Positions 6,624-15,844 of a stretch of 64,000 nucleotides of DNA are shown here, one piece after another (within the stretch, counting starts at the first letter, position 1; every line of letters starts with the position of its first letter). The notes beneath the pieces are model-generated. The model did not search any database, was not told the origin of the DNA, and saw only the letters and a list, made by a program, of their open reading frames with translations. Origin of the DNA: an uncultured Pedosphaera sp. (GTDB lineage Bacteria; Verrucomicrobiota; Verrucomicrobiia; Limisphaerales; Pedosphaeraceae); contig CAIXFN010000098.1 of the NCBI GenBank assembly GCA_903918755.1, positions 1 through 64,000 on the forward strand, read 5' to 3'. A program made the translations under genes and the position numbers.

Positions 6624-9038
6624 TCAGTAGAGCAGATACTTCGAGCGGCGTTCTTCGAAAGTCTGGCGGTCGGCCGCCCAAAGAGCGTGAATTTCAGCCA
6701 ATGGCCGGTCGGCTTTGATGGCCTCCAGGGTGGCGGCATGAACCAGCAACACATCGAGCTTTTCCACGCCAAATTGATCAGGATAAAACCGGTGGAGGAC
6801 TTTGGCCGCGAGGATGCCGATATCCACCACGGGGCACTGATCTCGATCCGTCAGCATCACGCTGACACCGCCGCAGGACTGGCCTTTGAAGACGGAATCG
6901 GTGGGGGTGAAGCGCACCGGGGTGAAGCGTACCCCGGGCAGGTTCGCGGCGTTCAATGCAGCGGCGAGCCGCCGGTCCTGGATATAAGGCGCTCCCATGA
7001 CTTCGAAGGGGGTGCCGGTGCCCCTCCCGACGGAAACCGCAGTCCGTTCCAGCAAGCCCACTCCGGGATAAAGAATGGCCTCCGTTTCGGAACGCATGTT
7101 CGGCGACAGGTTCCGCCAGGGCAGGCTGGTCGCGTCGAAATAATCACTCCGGTTCCAGCCGGCGACTTTGATAACGGTCAAATCCGCCCCGACGTGCAGC
7201 TCATCGTTATACATCCCGGCGAGTTCGCCCACGGTCATCCCATGCCGCAAAGGGACATTATGATACGCCACAAAACTGGTTTTACCCGTGAGTACGGGGC
7301 CATCCACCGTCAGCCCGTTGATCGGGTTGACCCGGTCCAGCACAAAGAACTTAATGCCTGCCTGGGCCGCGGCAGCCATCGCCAATCCCATCGTGGCCGG
7401 ATAAGTGTAAAAGCGGCAACCCACGTCCTGAATGTCGAAAACCAGGGCATCCAGTCCGCGCAACTGTTCCGGGGTGGGGGCTTGGCGCTTGCCGTATAAA
7501 CTGTAAATCGGCAGTCCGGTGATTTCATCCACGCCGTCACCCACCGCCTCGTCGAGCGCCCCATAAAGACCGTGTTCCGGGCTGAAGAGCACTTGAAGTT
7601 GGACGCCGGGGGCATTCTTCAGGAGATGGATGGTGGGATAGCGTTCCCGGTCCTGGCCGGTGTGATTCGTGATCAACCCGATCCGTTTCCCTTGAAGCGG
7701 CGCAAAATGATCGCGGGCCAGAACATCAATGCCGTTCCAGACACCGGGCGCCGGACCGGTTGATGAAGCGTGATCCGCCGGCTCCGCGTTGGTGGTTGCC
7801 GCCCGGGCCTGCGGCGGCAATTGTTGCGGCACGTTTTGGAAATCAAAATCGGTAACGGATTCGGCGGCCAACGTTCCCAGGGTGGCATAGAGTGGGACCA
7901 CGTTGCCGGTGCCATCCGGATGCACCCGGTTGGAAAGAAAAAGGAAAAAAGTTTTGGAGTAGGGATCGATCCACAGGCAGGTCCCCGTCCAGCCCGTGTG
8001 GCCGTAGGAACCCCGGGGAAAGAGTTTGCCGCGGGGCCGGCTATAGGGGGAATCGATGTCCCAACCAAGGCCGCGCCGGGCCTTCACTCCGGCGGGTGAT
8101 TGGACCGAAGTCATGAGCCGCACCGTTTCAGGTTTGAATACCCGAACGCCGTCGAGCTCCCCTTCATTCAACATCATCCGCGCGTAGCGGGCCAGGTCCG
8201 CCGCGGTGGTGAACAAACCGGCATGTCCCGCGACGCCCTCCATATGGCGGGCGGTGGGATCGTGAACGACTCCGCGCAAAATAACGTTCGTATTCCCCGG
8301 TGATCGCTCGGTGGGGGCAATGCGGGGCAGCTTCTCTCGCGGTGGCAGGTAGCCGGTGTCCGCCATCTTCAAGGGGGTGTAAATTTCCTCCCGGACGAAA
8401 CTCTCCAGTGCCCGGCCGCTCACACGTTCCACAATGGCGCCGACCAGGAAGAGGTTAACGTCGCTATAAACGAAGGCGGTGCCGGCAGGGGCACGCAATT
8501 TCTCGGCCACCGCCTTGGCCACGGCGGTCTGCCGTCCGCGCCAGTCCGTCCGGGTCTCGATGTCCGGCAAGAGCCCCGAAGTGTGGGTCAGGAGGTGCCG
8601 CACGGTGACCGCTTCCCGGCCTTCGCCAGTGAACTCTGGCAGGTAGGATTTGACGGGCTCGTCCAGTTTCACCTGCCCCCGTTCGATGAGACGCATAATG
8701 GCCGGGGTGCCGGCGACCACCTTGGTGAGCGAAGCGACATCGAAGATGGTGTCGGGACTCATCGGTTCCTTTTCCGGAACCAACGAACGCTGGCCATAGG
8801 CCCGTTCATAGTGGCTGGCCCCGTGTTCAATCCAAACCACGGCTCCGGGGCATTGGCCCGCCGCAATGGCGCGGTTGATTTCGGTGTCGACTTGCCCCAG
8901 TTTGGCGGGATTGAGCCCGGCTGCAGAAGCGCTGGCAATCAGCGCGAGAGCGAGAGGTAGCAGAAGCAGGGCAGCGAGACCCGGGTGATTTCGCTGGTTT
9001 TTCCGGGAAGCAGCAACGGGGCTTTGCGAGGGCAACAT
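6624..9038 (-). CDS. Secreted serine beta-lactamase-like hydrolase fused to a NamZ (DUF1343) exo-muramidase domain
   Basis: An 804-residue two-domain protein. After a signal peptide (residues about 1-40) a class C beta-lactamase/DD-peptidase-like domain shows the three catalytic motifs: SLTK, YSDVN and HTG (in SYGHTGWTGT). From about residue 435 a DUF1343 domain begins (GIDVLARDHF, ITNHTGQDR, FSPEHGLYG, DIQDVGCRFYTY). DUF1343 is the NamZ family, exo-acting N-acetylmuramidases of peptidoglycan turnover. Together they suggest cell-wall recycling in the periplasm. ATG at 9038 is chosen because it starts the signal peptide; the longer frame uses a TTG at 9077. Confidence 0.9.
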   Translation of the reverse strand: MLPSQSPVAASRKNQRNHPGLAALLLLPLALALIASASAAGLNPAKLGQVDTEINRAIAAGQCPGAVVWIEHGASHYERAYGQRSLVPEKEPMSPDTIFDVASLTKVVAGTPAIMRLIERGQVKLDEPVKSYLPEFTGEGREAVTVRHLLTHTSGLLPDIETRTDWRGRQTAVAKAVAEKLRAPAGTAFVYSDVNLFLVGAIVERVSGRALESFVREEIYTPLKMADTGYLPPREKLPRIAPTERSPGNTNVILRGVVHDPTARHMEGVAGHAGLFTTAADLARYARMMLNEGELDGVRVFKPETVRLMTSVQSPAGVKARRGLGWDIDSPYSRPRGKLFPRGSYGHTGWTGTCLWIDPYSKTFFLFLSNRVHPDGTGNVVPLYATLGTLAAESVTDFDFQNVPQQLPPQARAATTNAEPADHASSTGPAPGVWNGIDVLARDHFAPLQGKRIGLITNHTGQDRERYPTIHLLKNAPGVQLQVLFSPEHGLYGALDEAVGDGVDEITGLPIYSLYGKRQAPTPEQLRGLDALVFDIQDVGCRFYTYPATMGLAMAAAAQAGIKFFVLDRVNPINGLTVDGPVLTGKTSFVAYHNVPLRHGMTVGELAGMYNDELHVGADLTVIKVAGWNRSDYFDATSLPWRNLSPNMRSETEAILYPGVGLLERTAVSVGRGTGTPFEVMGAPYIQDRRLAAALNAANLPGVRFTPVRFTPTDSVFKGQSCGGVSVMLTDRDQCPVVDIGILAAKVLHRFYPDQFGVEKLDVLLVHAATLEAIKADRPLAEIHALWAADRQTFEERRSKYLLY

Positions 9039-9152
9039 AGGATACCCATGAGAGCACTTCCCGGGGCCGATCGCCAACCGAAATTGCAGTTGGCTCAGGA
9101 ATTTGAGGCCGGTTCCCGGTGGCGCTGAGCGGGACGACGCAACGCCAGGCCA

Positions 9153-10913
9153 TCAGGCCCGGCGGCGAACGGATTGGGCCACGGCACCCAAGCCCAAACC
9201 CAAAATCAATAGTGCGATCGGGCCGGGTTCGGGAACATGCGTCAGGTGGAGTTCGGTACCGTTATTCTCGGATACCACGGTAAAGCGATAGTCGTCGGGG
9301 TTATTGGAAAAATTCAAGGTGTTCACCTGAAAACTGCCGGAAGTCAAACCCACAATCCCACCGCTGGCGGAAGCGAAGAGCCAATCGTAGGTGCCATCGG
9401 GATTAAAGTCTGATATCTGCCCCGCGCTTCCTCCTAAAGTGAGGGAGGTGAGGTTGATGGTGATGGGGCTCCCACCCAAGGTGAGGACCCCATTAATCTT
9501 CAACAAGCCCCAACCGGGATTGGCCCCCGCGGTGCCGCCGGCGGAATTCATCCCCAAAGTGATCTTACTGCCGCCTTGCCAGGTCTGATTGCCGGACGTC
9601 AATGTGCCGGGGTTGCCATGTCCGGCGCTCAGATTACCCCCGCTTTGGAGCGTCAAGGGCCCGGTGATGATCCCGATACCCGCCAGCGTGCCCCCGTTTT
9701 TGACGTTCACCGCACCCGAACCGGTGCCGCTGCCCGCGAGGTTATCAACAAAAAGTGTGCCCCGCTCAATCGTGGTCCCGCCAGTGTAGGTGTTGGCGCC
9801 GGTGAAGGTCACCGATCCATCGGTGGTTTTGGTCAAGCCCCCCGAACCGCCGATGATGGCGGAACTCATCCCGGACTGAATGTTGTTGGAAGCACTATTC
9901 AACAACAAACTGCCCGTCCCACCATTGATGGTGCCGCCCGCCAGAATAAAGTCACCCACGCGCTGGTTGAAATCATGGATCTCCAAAACGCCGAGATTAT
10001 TGACGATCAGCGGAGCCAGATTTCCCAAAGCATTTAATTTGTTGGCGTAGACGGTGCCATTATTAATAATGGTGCCTCCCGAATACGTATTCGCGCTGGT
10101 GCCATCCAGAAAAAGCCGGCCAGAGCTATTCATGGTGAGAATGCCACTGCCCGAAGAACTGGCAATAATTCCCTTGGTGGTGCTTCCCCCGAAGGTAAAA
10201 TCACCCGCCCCGTTCAGCACCAAGTTACCGCCGTTGATGTCAAAAGTGGGGGTATTGGCCGCGCCGCCGGTCCATTTGCCGGAAAAAATCAAACCTCCCG
10301 AAGTGACGTTCAAGGCCACTTGAATCATGGAACTCAGATTGCCACCGGCATACGTCAACAATTTTACCGGGGCGTTAAAAACTTCGGGGTGGCTGTCATA
10401 ATTGACGATGCCATCCGGGCGGAGGTGAAAGCCAAAATCCGTGGCGGTTTCCCCCACGCCACTCACGTTAAACGTGTAGCCTCCCGGATTGGCGGCGGAA
10501 TCAAACTCCATGCCGCGGATATTTTGCGGCTTGTTACCCAAATCAATCGTGCGGTTGGCAACCAAGCCACGAAAAATCGTGAAATCCTGACCGGCAATCG
10601 AATTGGGGGGCCGGGGTGCCGGCGTCCCGTTCGTCGGTGAATCCACCAGCCAATTGTTGGTCGTATTCCATAATGAACCAGCCGCCCCGGTCCAGACGAA
10701 ATTCGTAATGGAATAATTAGTGATATTTCCGGCGCGGGCGGGTTGCGGCAGCACTCCGAGAAGCAACAGCAGCCCGGAAAAGCGGCCCAGAGTTGAACGG
10801 CAGCCCTGGCCGACCGAGCGATGAAGGGAGAATTGACCCTGCTTAAAATGAAGGGCACCGGATCCCCGTGATTCCGGTGCTTTACAGGACAAGATTGCGT
10901 GATGAGACGACAT
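9153..10913 (-). CDS. PEP-CTERM protein with autotransporter-associated beta-strand repeats
   Basis: A 586-residue exported protein. The N-terminus is long and basic before a hydrophobic segment at about residues 45-62 ending PARA. The middle is Gly/Asn/Thr-rich with the PATR repeat signature (NTYTGGTTIERGTLFV; NTYSGGTIINNGTVYA). The end is a textbook PEP-CTERM sorting signal: VPEPGP, a hydrophobic helix and RRR. Such proteins are handled by exosortase and placed on the surface or in the extracellular matrix. Downstream of a second CTERM gene on the same strand, 54 bases apart, so probably one transcript. Confidence 0.87.
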   Translation of the reverse strand: MSSHHAILSCKAPESRGSGALHFKQGQFSLHRSVGQGCRSTLGRFSGLLLLLGVLPQPARAGNITNYSITNFVWTGAAGSLWNTTNNWLVDSPTNGTPAPRPPNSIAGQDFTIFRGLVANRTIDLGNKPQNIRGMEFDSAANPGGYTFNVSGVGETATDFGFHLRPDGIVNYDSHPEVFNAPVKLLTYAGGNLSSMIQVALNVTSGGLIFSGKWTGGAANTPTFDINGGNLVLNGAGDFTFGGSTTKGIIASSSGSGILTMNSSGRLFLDGTSANTYSGGTIINNGTVYANKLNALGNLAPLIVNNLGVLEIHDFNQRVGDFILAGGTINGGTGSLLLNSASNNIQSGMSSAIIGGSGGLTKTTDGSVTFTGANTYTGGTTIERGTLFVDNLAGSGTGSGAVNVKNGGTLAGIGIITGPLTLQSGGNLSAGHGNPGTLTSGNQTWQGGSKITLGMNSAGGTAGANPGWGLLKINGVLTLGGSPITINLTSLTLGGSAGQISDFNPDGTYDWLFASASGGIVGLTSGSFQVNTLNFSNNPDDYRFTVVSENNGTELHLTHVPEPGPIALLILGLGLGAVAQSVRRRA

Positions 10914-10967
10914 GTGCGTTACGGCCCACTTCCCGATTGTCGGGTGAGGTGGTCAAAAATTCTTGCG

Positions 10968-11591
10968 TTATGCTTTCAGCACGGCTTTCACCGAAACCCG
11001 GGCATAAAATCCCAAACCTAAAATCGTGAGCAGCGGGAAAATGATTCCCGGTCCCCCTTCGGGCACCGATTGGCGAGTTATGCTCACATCGTCCAAAAGA
11101 AGCCAGTCCGGGGTGTTTTCAAAGGTGAATTTCAATTCAGTCGGTCCCGCCGGAAGGTTGGTGAACGAGTAGGAGAATTCCTGGTATGGAAATGAGCTCA
11201 AGCTGCTGCCTTGGGTCAAGGAATTGGTTAAAGTGGCCCCGCCGAAATCAACCTGAAAGGAAGCGGTTCCGGCGATCGGATTAGCCAGCCAGAAATCAAG
11301 CTTATAAACCGAGCCGGCAGCAAGGTTCACGGATTGGGATAAAAAACTGGAAGTGGGATTCGCCCCGAACCAGCCCTGCCAGAGCCCCGAATGGGGCTGA
11401 TGGGCCGCATCATTAATGCTATTAGGCGGTACCACCACATCAGAGGCGGCATAGTTTCCGCCCTGAGTCCAGCCAGTGAAGTCGCCGGTCTCAAACCCAC
11501 CATTGACAATGGACTGGCCACGGGCTGCCGTAGGCTTGGCCGAGATGCCTGCCACGCAACAAAGGGCGAGCAAAAAACTAGAATTTTTCAT
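10968..11591 (-). CDS. Exported protein with a VPEGG-type CTERM sorting tail
   Basis: A 207-residue protein with a signal peptide (MKNSSFLLALCCVAGISAKP, cleavage near AARG), then INGGFETGDFTGW-like opening typical of carbohydrate-binding, jelly-roll PEP-CTERM proteins, and LKFTFENTPDWLLLDDVSI near the end. The tail starts VPEGGPG followed by a hydrophobic helix and a basic end. This resembles the VPDSG/VPEGG CTERM variants of Verrucomicrobiota. ATG at 11591 is used because the upstream extension translates AT-rich intergenic DNA and includes the predicted promoter. Confidence 0.8.
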   Translation of the reverse strand: MKNSSFLLALCCVAGISAKPTAARGQSIVNGGFETGDFTGWTQGGNYAASDVVVPPNSINDAAHQPHSGLWQGWFGANPTSSFLSQSVNLAAGSVYKLDFWLANPIAGTASFQVDFGGATLTNSLTQGSSLSSFPYQEFSYSFTNLPAGPTELKFTFENTPDWLLLDDVSITRQSVPEGGPGIIFPLLTILGLGFYARVSVKAVLKA

Positions 11592-11655
11592 GCTGATTTT
11601 CTTGTAAATATCAATTCTTCGCTGATCGCCTTCGCAGTGCTTTAATCCAAATTTT

Positions 11656-11684
11656 AATATAGCACATGCCGGGCCAAAAGGCAA
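11656..11684 (-). promoter_or_regulatory. Predicted housekeeping promoter for the CTERM gene pair
   Basis: On the minus strand, TTGCCT (11684-11679) is followed after 17 bases by TATATT (11661-11656), and a TG lies one base upstream of it, an extended -10. Transcription would start near 11649, leaving a leader of about 58 bases before the ATG at 11591. The surrounding DNA is locally AT-rich. Prediction from consensus only. Confidence 0.45.
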
Positions 11685-11978
11685 AATTCGCAGCCAAGTC
11701 ACTTCGTTTTAGCAAAAAAACTACTATTACGACACTTTCACTCAAATATCTCCGACATCCGGCCTGCGAACCTGCGATTAGCTTTCTGACAATTTTTACC
11801 AAGGGCGGTTTCAAGCCGCCTGCTCTAACCCAAGTAACACATCATAAACACCTTATGAATCACAACTGAGCGCTCCGCGCAGGTGTTCCCGATTCTTTCG
11901 AGCAGACTTTCCCCTGCGGTTCGCAATTCTGGGAACGTTGGTGGGCCAGTCCTTCTTTTCGGCGTTTTTAATCATTAC

Positions 11979-12048
11979 AAAACCAGTAATGGCGCACTCT
12001 GCAAATGCACGTTCCAACCGCCGACTTCCAATATGCTATACTGGTTTT
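11979..12048 (+). promoter_or_regulatory. Inverted repeat overlapping an extended -10 upstream of the sugar-binding gene
   Basis: AAAACCAGTA at 11979-11988 is exactly inverted as TACTGGTTTT at 12039-12048, with 50 bases between. The right copy overlaps TGCTATACT (12034-12042), which looks like an extended -10 element for the gene at 12166; no good -35 is seen. A repressor bound to both copies could loop the DNA. Regulation is inferred. Confidence 0.35.
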
Positions 12049-12165
12049 GGTTTTTGTCAAGGCAGAATCAGCATTTTGGTGAACCCGCCCTTCTTTGCAG
12101 TTGAACCAGCAGGGAGGTTTGGGTTAGAAAACACCCAACAGCATCACCACAACCTCGTAAATTCT

Positions 12166-13119
12166 ATGCGCAAACGATTTTTGGCCCTGACCATCCTTTT
12201 TGGTCTGCTTGCCAGCACCCAAGCCCAGAACAAGTCTTATACGATCGGATTGGTGGCAAAATCCCAGGGCAATCCGGTTTTTCAGGCCGCCCGCGTGGGA
12301 GCCCTCGATGCGGCCAAAGAGTTGGGCCAAAAATATGGGATTAGCATCAAAATTGATTGGCGCACGCCCAATGAAGAGGATGCCCAAAAGCAGGCGGACG
12401 CCATCGAGCAACTCGTTTTGGCCGGGGCCAGCGGCATCGCGGTCAGTTGCTCGGATGCCAATAAACTGACGGATGCGATCAACGCCGCAGTGAAAAACGG
12501 GGTTCCGGTGGCGACTTTTGATTCGGACGCCCCCGCCAGCAAGCGGTTTGTCACTTTCGGGGTAGATGACGTTCAATGCGGCGAGCAGGTGATGAACGAA
12601 CTGGCCAAGGCGATGGGAGGAAAAGGGGTGGTGGCGATCCTGGCGGGAAATCAGAACGCGCCCAACCTCCAAAAACGCGTCCAAGGAGTCAAAAGCGCCG
12701 CCAAGAAGTATCCCGGAATCAAAATCCGTGATGCGTATTATCACAAGGAGACGCCCCAGGACGCGGCCGCCAAGGTCGAGATGGTGATGCAGGCCAATCC
12801 CGAAATCACCGGTTGGGCCATGATCGGCGGCTGGCCTTTGTTCACGGACAATGCTTTGAAATGGCCCGCGGGCTCGGTCAAGTGCGTCTCGGTGGACGCG
12901 TTGCCCGCCCAACTGGCCTATGTGCGCAGTGGCCACGTCCAAATGCTGCTGGCCCAGCAAGTCTATGAATGGGGCTATCGCTCCACGGAACACCTGATCA
13001 ACAAGATCCATTTGAAGAAAGAACCGGCCGCGGTGCGGGATATCAGCCAGTTGGTGCCGGTCACCAAGGCCAATGTGGACGAATTTGCCAAGAATTGGGA
13101 CAAATGGCTGCCCAAGTGA
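12166..13119 (+). CDS. Sugar ABC transporter substrate-binding protein
   Basis: A 317-residue periplasmic binding protein of the RbsB/Peripla_BP_4 type. The signal peptide is MRKRFLALTILFGLLASTQA; the mature part opens with YTIGLVAKSQGNPVFQAA, typical of the family, and shows the repeated two-lobed pattern, including FGVDDVQCGEQVMNELAKAM and VSVDALPAQLAYVRSG. The ATG at 12166 is chosen because it starts the signal peptide; a longer open frame upstream runs through the promoter region. The ATPase gene follows after 51 bases, so the two form an operon. Ligand unknown; family members bind ribose, xylose, autoinducer-2 and similar sugars. Confidence 0.93.
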   Translation: MRKRFLALTILFGLLASTQAQNKSYTIGLVAKSQGNPVFQAARVGALDAAKELGQKYGISIKIDWRTPNEEDAQKQADAIEQLVLAGASGIAVSCSDANKLTDAINAAVKNGVPVATFDSDAPASKRFVTFGVDDVQCGEQVMNELAKAMGGKGVVAILAGNQNAPNLQKRVQGVKSAAKKYPGIKIRDAYYHKETPQDAAAKVEMVMQANPEITGWAMIGGWPLFTDNALKWPAGSVKCVSVDALPAQLAYVRSGHVQMLLAQQVYEWGYRSTEHLINKIHLKKEPAAVRDISQLVPVTKANVDEFAKNWDKWLPK

Positions 13120-13170
13120 GGTCCGGCCGCCGGAGCTAATATTGCTTGCGTCCATCGCCGCCCCCGCCCC

Positions 13171-14667
13171 ATGGCTTTTCTTGAATTCAGAAACATTACC
13201 AAGCGTTTTCCCGGCGTCCACGCGCTGGATGATGTCAGTTTTGACATCCAGCCGGGCAGTTGCCACGCGTTGATGGGGGAAAACGGCGCCGGCAAGAGCA
13301 CCTTGGGGAAGATTCTGGCCGGCGTTTACGTCGCCGACAGTGGTGGAATCCAGCTCGAAGGAGTGCCGATCGCACCCGCCACTCCTTTGGCGGCCCGCCA
13401 TCTCGGAATCGCCATGGTGCATCAGGAACTGGCCTTTTGCCCAAACCTCACGGTGGCCGAAAACCTCTGCCTGGGCGATCTGCCGCGCCGCGCCGGCTGG
13501 TTGGACCGCCGGCGCATGCGCGAACAGGCCCGGGCCATGCTGGCGGAAATCGAAACGGACATTGACGTGGATTTGCCCATCCACCGCCTCTCCACCGGGC
13601 AGGAACAGCTCATCCAGATTGCCGCGGCTCTGGGCACCAAGGCCCGGATCATCGTCATGGATGAACCGACCAGTTCCCTTTCCCTCCAGGAGAGCGAAAA
13701 CCTGTTTTTACTGCTCGCCAAACTCAAACGCCGGGGAATCACGATCATTTATGTGAGCCATCGCATGGAGGAAATCTTCCGGCTCTGCGATGACATCACC
13801 GTCCTGCGCGATGGCCGCCATGTGGCCACGGAAAAGGTTTCCGCCACCAATCCCGAGCGCCTGATCCAGCAAATGGTGGGGCGGGAAGTGACCCAATACA
13901 CCTCCCGCCACCTCGGCCAACCCCTGGGTGAGGAATTGCTGCGGGTCGAGAATCTTTGCTCGCCGCGCCGCTTTCAGAATGTGAATTTCACGCTCCGCGC
14001 CGGCGAGATCCTCGGCTTTGCCGGTCTCGTAGGCGCCGGCCGGAGCGAGGTGGCGCTGGCCATTTTCGGCCTCGATCCCGCCGCCACCGGCCGGGTGTTC
14101 ATCCGCGGGCGGGAATTGCCGCTCGGCTCCGTCACTGCCGCTTTGGCCGCCGGGTTGGGTTTGCTACCCGAGGATCGCAAGCGCCTGGGTTTGGTGCTGT
14201 CGATGAATTGTCGTGAAAACACTTCCTTGACGGTGCTGTGGCGCCTCAGCCGGGCGGGCTTTGTCCGCCGGGGCGCGGAGTGCTCCCTGGCGCAAAAATA
14301 CGTGGCACAATTGCGGGTAAAAACCCCTTCGATTGAATCCTCCGTGGCCGGCCTGAGCGGAGGTAATCAGCAGAAGATCGCCCTCGCCAAATGGCTGGCG
14401 CGCGAGTGCGGCGTCCTGATCGTCGATGAACCCACCCGCGGGGTGGATGTCGGGGCCAAGGCAGAGATTCACCACCTGCTGGATGACCTGGCCTGCCAGG
14501 GATTGGCCCTGCTGGTCATTTCGTCCGAATTGCCGGAAGTGATGAATTTGAGCCGGCGAATACTCGTGATGCGCCAGGGCACGGTGGCCGGGGAACTGGA
14601 ACGCGCCGCCTTTACGCAAACGAACTTGATGCGGCTGATGGCCGGCGTGGAAGCCAGGGCGGCATGA
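13171..14667 (+). CDS. Sugar ABC transporter ATP-binding protein (RbsA/MglA type, duplicated ATPase)
   Basis: A 498-residue protein with two nucleotide-binding halves, as usual for carbohydrate uptake transporters of the CUT2 class. The first half has Walker A GENGAGKST (residues 37-45), LSTGQEQLIQIA and VMDEPTSSLS. The second has the expected degenerate Walker A GLVGAGRSE, then LSGGNQQKIALAKWL and LIVDEPTRGVDVG. It would power import with the binding protein encoded just upstream. The permease normally found next (RbsC type) is absent: the next gene is on the other strand, ten bases away. Confidence 0.94.
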   Translation: MAFLEFRNITKRFPGVHALDDVSFDIQPGSCHALMGENGAGKSTLGKILAGVYVADSGGIQLEGVPIAPATPLAARHLGIAMVHQELAFCPNLTVAENLCLGDLPRRAGWLDRRRMREQARAMLAEIETDIDVDLPIHRLSTGQEQLIQIAAALGTKARIIVMDEPTSSLSLQESENLFLLLAKLKRRGITIIYVSHRMEEIFRLCDDITVLRDGRHVATEKVSATNPERLIQQMVGREVTQYTSRHLGQPLGEELLRVENLCSPRRFQNVNFTLRAGEILGFAGLVGAGRSEVALAIFGLDPAATGRVFIRGRELPLGSVTAALAAGLGLLPEDRKRLGLVLSMNCRENTSLTVLWRLSRAGFVRRGAECSLAQKYVAQLRVKTPSIESSVAGLSGGNQQKIALAKWLARECGVLIVDEPTRGVDVGAKAEIHHLLDDLACQGLALLVISSELPEVMNLSRRILVMRQGTVAGELERAAFTQTNLMRLMAGVEARAA

Positions 14668-14677
14668 GGCCTTCGGC

Positions 14678-15667
14678 TCAGCTGGATTCAGCCGAAAATT
14701 GCTCCAATTCGGCCTGCGTCATCTCGGCGATCAACTCGGCAAATGTGGTGCGGGCCTCCCATTGCAGTCGGGCCCTGGCTTTGGCTGGGTTGCCCACCAG
14801 GCGCAACGGTTCGGCCGGCCGCATGAAGCGGGCGTCCTGTTTCAGGTAGGCGCGCCAATCCAGGCCCACCGCTCCAAACGCGGCCTCCACCACATCCTGG
14901 ACACTGTGCAGGATTCCCGTGGCGAAAACATAATCATCTGGCATCTCCGCCTGCAGGGCCAGCCACATGCCCAACACATAATCACGCGCATGGCCCCAAT
15001 CGCGCAATGCCGAGGTGTCCCCGAGCAACAACTCCTGCTGCCGACCCAATTTAATCGCCGCCGCCGCATGGCAGATCTTCCGGGTCACAAAATTTTCCCC
15101 GCGCCGCGGCGATTCATGATTGTACATGATCCCGTTGCAGGCAAAAAGTTTAAAGGTCTGGCGGTAAATCCCAACCATTTGCGTGGCAAATGCCTTGGCG
15201 CAGCCGTAGGGATTCACCGGCGCCATGGGCGTCCGTTCGTCTTGCGGGGATTGCTCCGGCCGGCCGAATACTTCGCTGGAGGAGGCATGAAACAGCCGGG
15301 GGGCCGCCGGGAGGTCGCGGATTAACTCCAGGAGCCGCAAGGTGCCCATCGCTGTCATTTCACAAGTGGACTCCGGGATTTCAAAACTCAGGCCGACATG
15401 GCTTTGCCCCGCCAGATGGTAAATCTCCTCCGGGGCTGACTTGGTGAGGAGTCGCCGCAAGGTTGTGGGATCATCCAAATCGCCGTAATGCAGGAACAGG
15501 CGCCGCCCGTAAATCGCCGGGTCGCGGTAGAGCTGGTTGAGCCGGGAACGCTCAAGGGAGCTGGTGCGCCGGACCATGCCGTGCACTTCGTAGCCCTTTT
15601 CGAGTAGCAGTTCGGCGAGATAGGAGCCGTCCTGTCCCGTAATGCCGGTAATCAACGCGCGTTTCAT
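14678..15667 (-). CDS. gmd: GDP-mannose 4,6-dehydratase
   Basis: A 329-residue short-chain dehydrogenase/reductase that converts GDP-mannose to GDP-4-keto-6-deoxymannose, precursor of GDP-fucose and related deoxysugars. Seen: the NAD(P)-binding GITGQDGSYL at residues 7-16, the family-specific VRRTSSLERSRL, the active-site HASSSEVFG and YGCAK (YxxxK), and the C-terminal LGDTSALRDWGHARDYV. Slightly short against the usual 340-370. ATG at 15667 starts the nucleotide fold; the extension upstream is not conserved in look. It stands alone here; the reductase that would complete fucose synthesis is not in the window. Confidence 0.93.
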   Translation of the reverse strand: MKRALITGITGQDGSYLAELLLEKGYEVHGMVRRTSSLERSRLNQLYRDPAIYGRRLFLHYGDLDDPTTLRRLLTKSAPEEIYHLAGQSHVGLSFEIPESTCEMTAMGTLRLLELIRDLPAAPRLFHASSSEVFGRPEQSPQDERTPMAPVNPYGCAKAFATQMVGIYRQTFKLFACNGIMYNHESPRRGENFVTRKICHAAAAIKLGRQQELLLGDTSALRDWGHARDYVLGMWLALQAEMPDDYVFATGILHSVQDVVEAAFGAVGLDWRAYLKQDARFMRPAEPLRLVGNPAKARARLQWEARTTFAELIAEMTQAELEQFSAESS

Positions 15668-15844
15668 AAGCAGCTTGCGGTGCCACGTTCCGTGATTCCG
15701 CCAGGGATGGCAAGCGTGCAAATGGTGTTCCGCCGCGCGCCAGCCGCGACCCTGGATGAATCATCACTCCGGCGAGCCGGCGAAGTCTGCGACAGCTCGG
15801 GAAGGGCACCCGTGGTCAGCTGCAGGGAGCCCTCGTTTGCCGGG

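Larger units (their letters stand above)
11592..12165. other. Divergent intergenic region
   Basis: This 574-base AT-richer region separates the CTERM operon from the sugar ABC genes. It holds the predicted minus-strand promoter, a short hairpin (GGCGG 11804-11808 pairing with CCGCC 11816-11820), and the inverted repeat and extended -10 described separately. Small frames inside it have no recognisable product. Confidence 0.6.
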
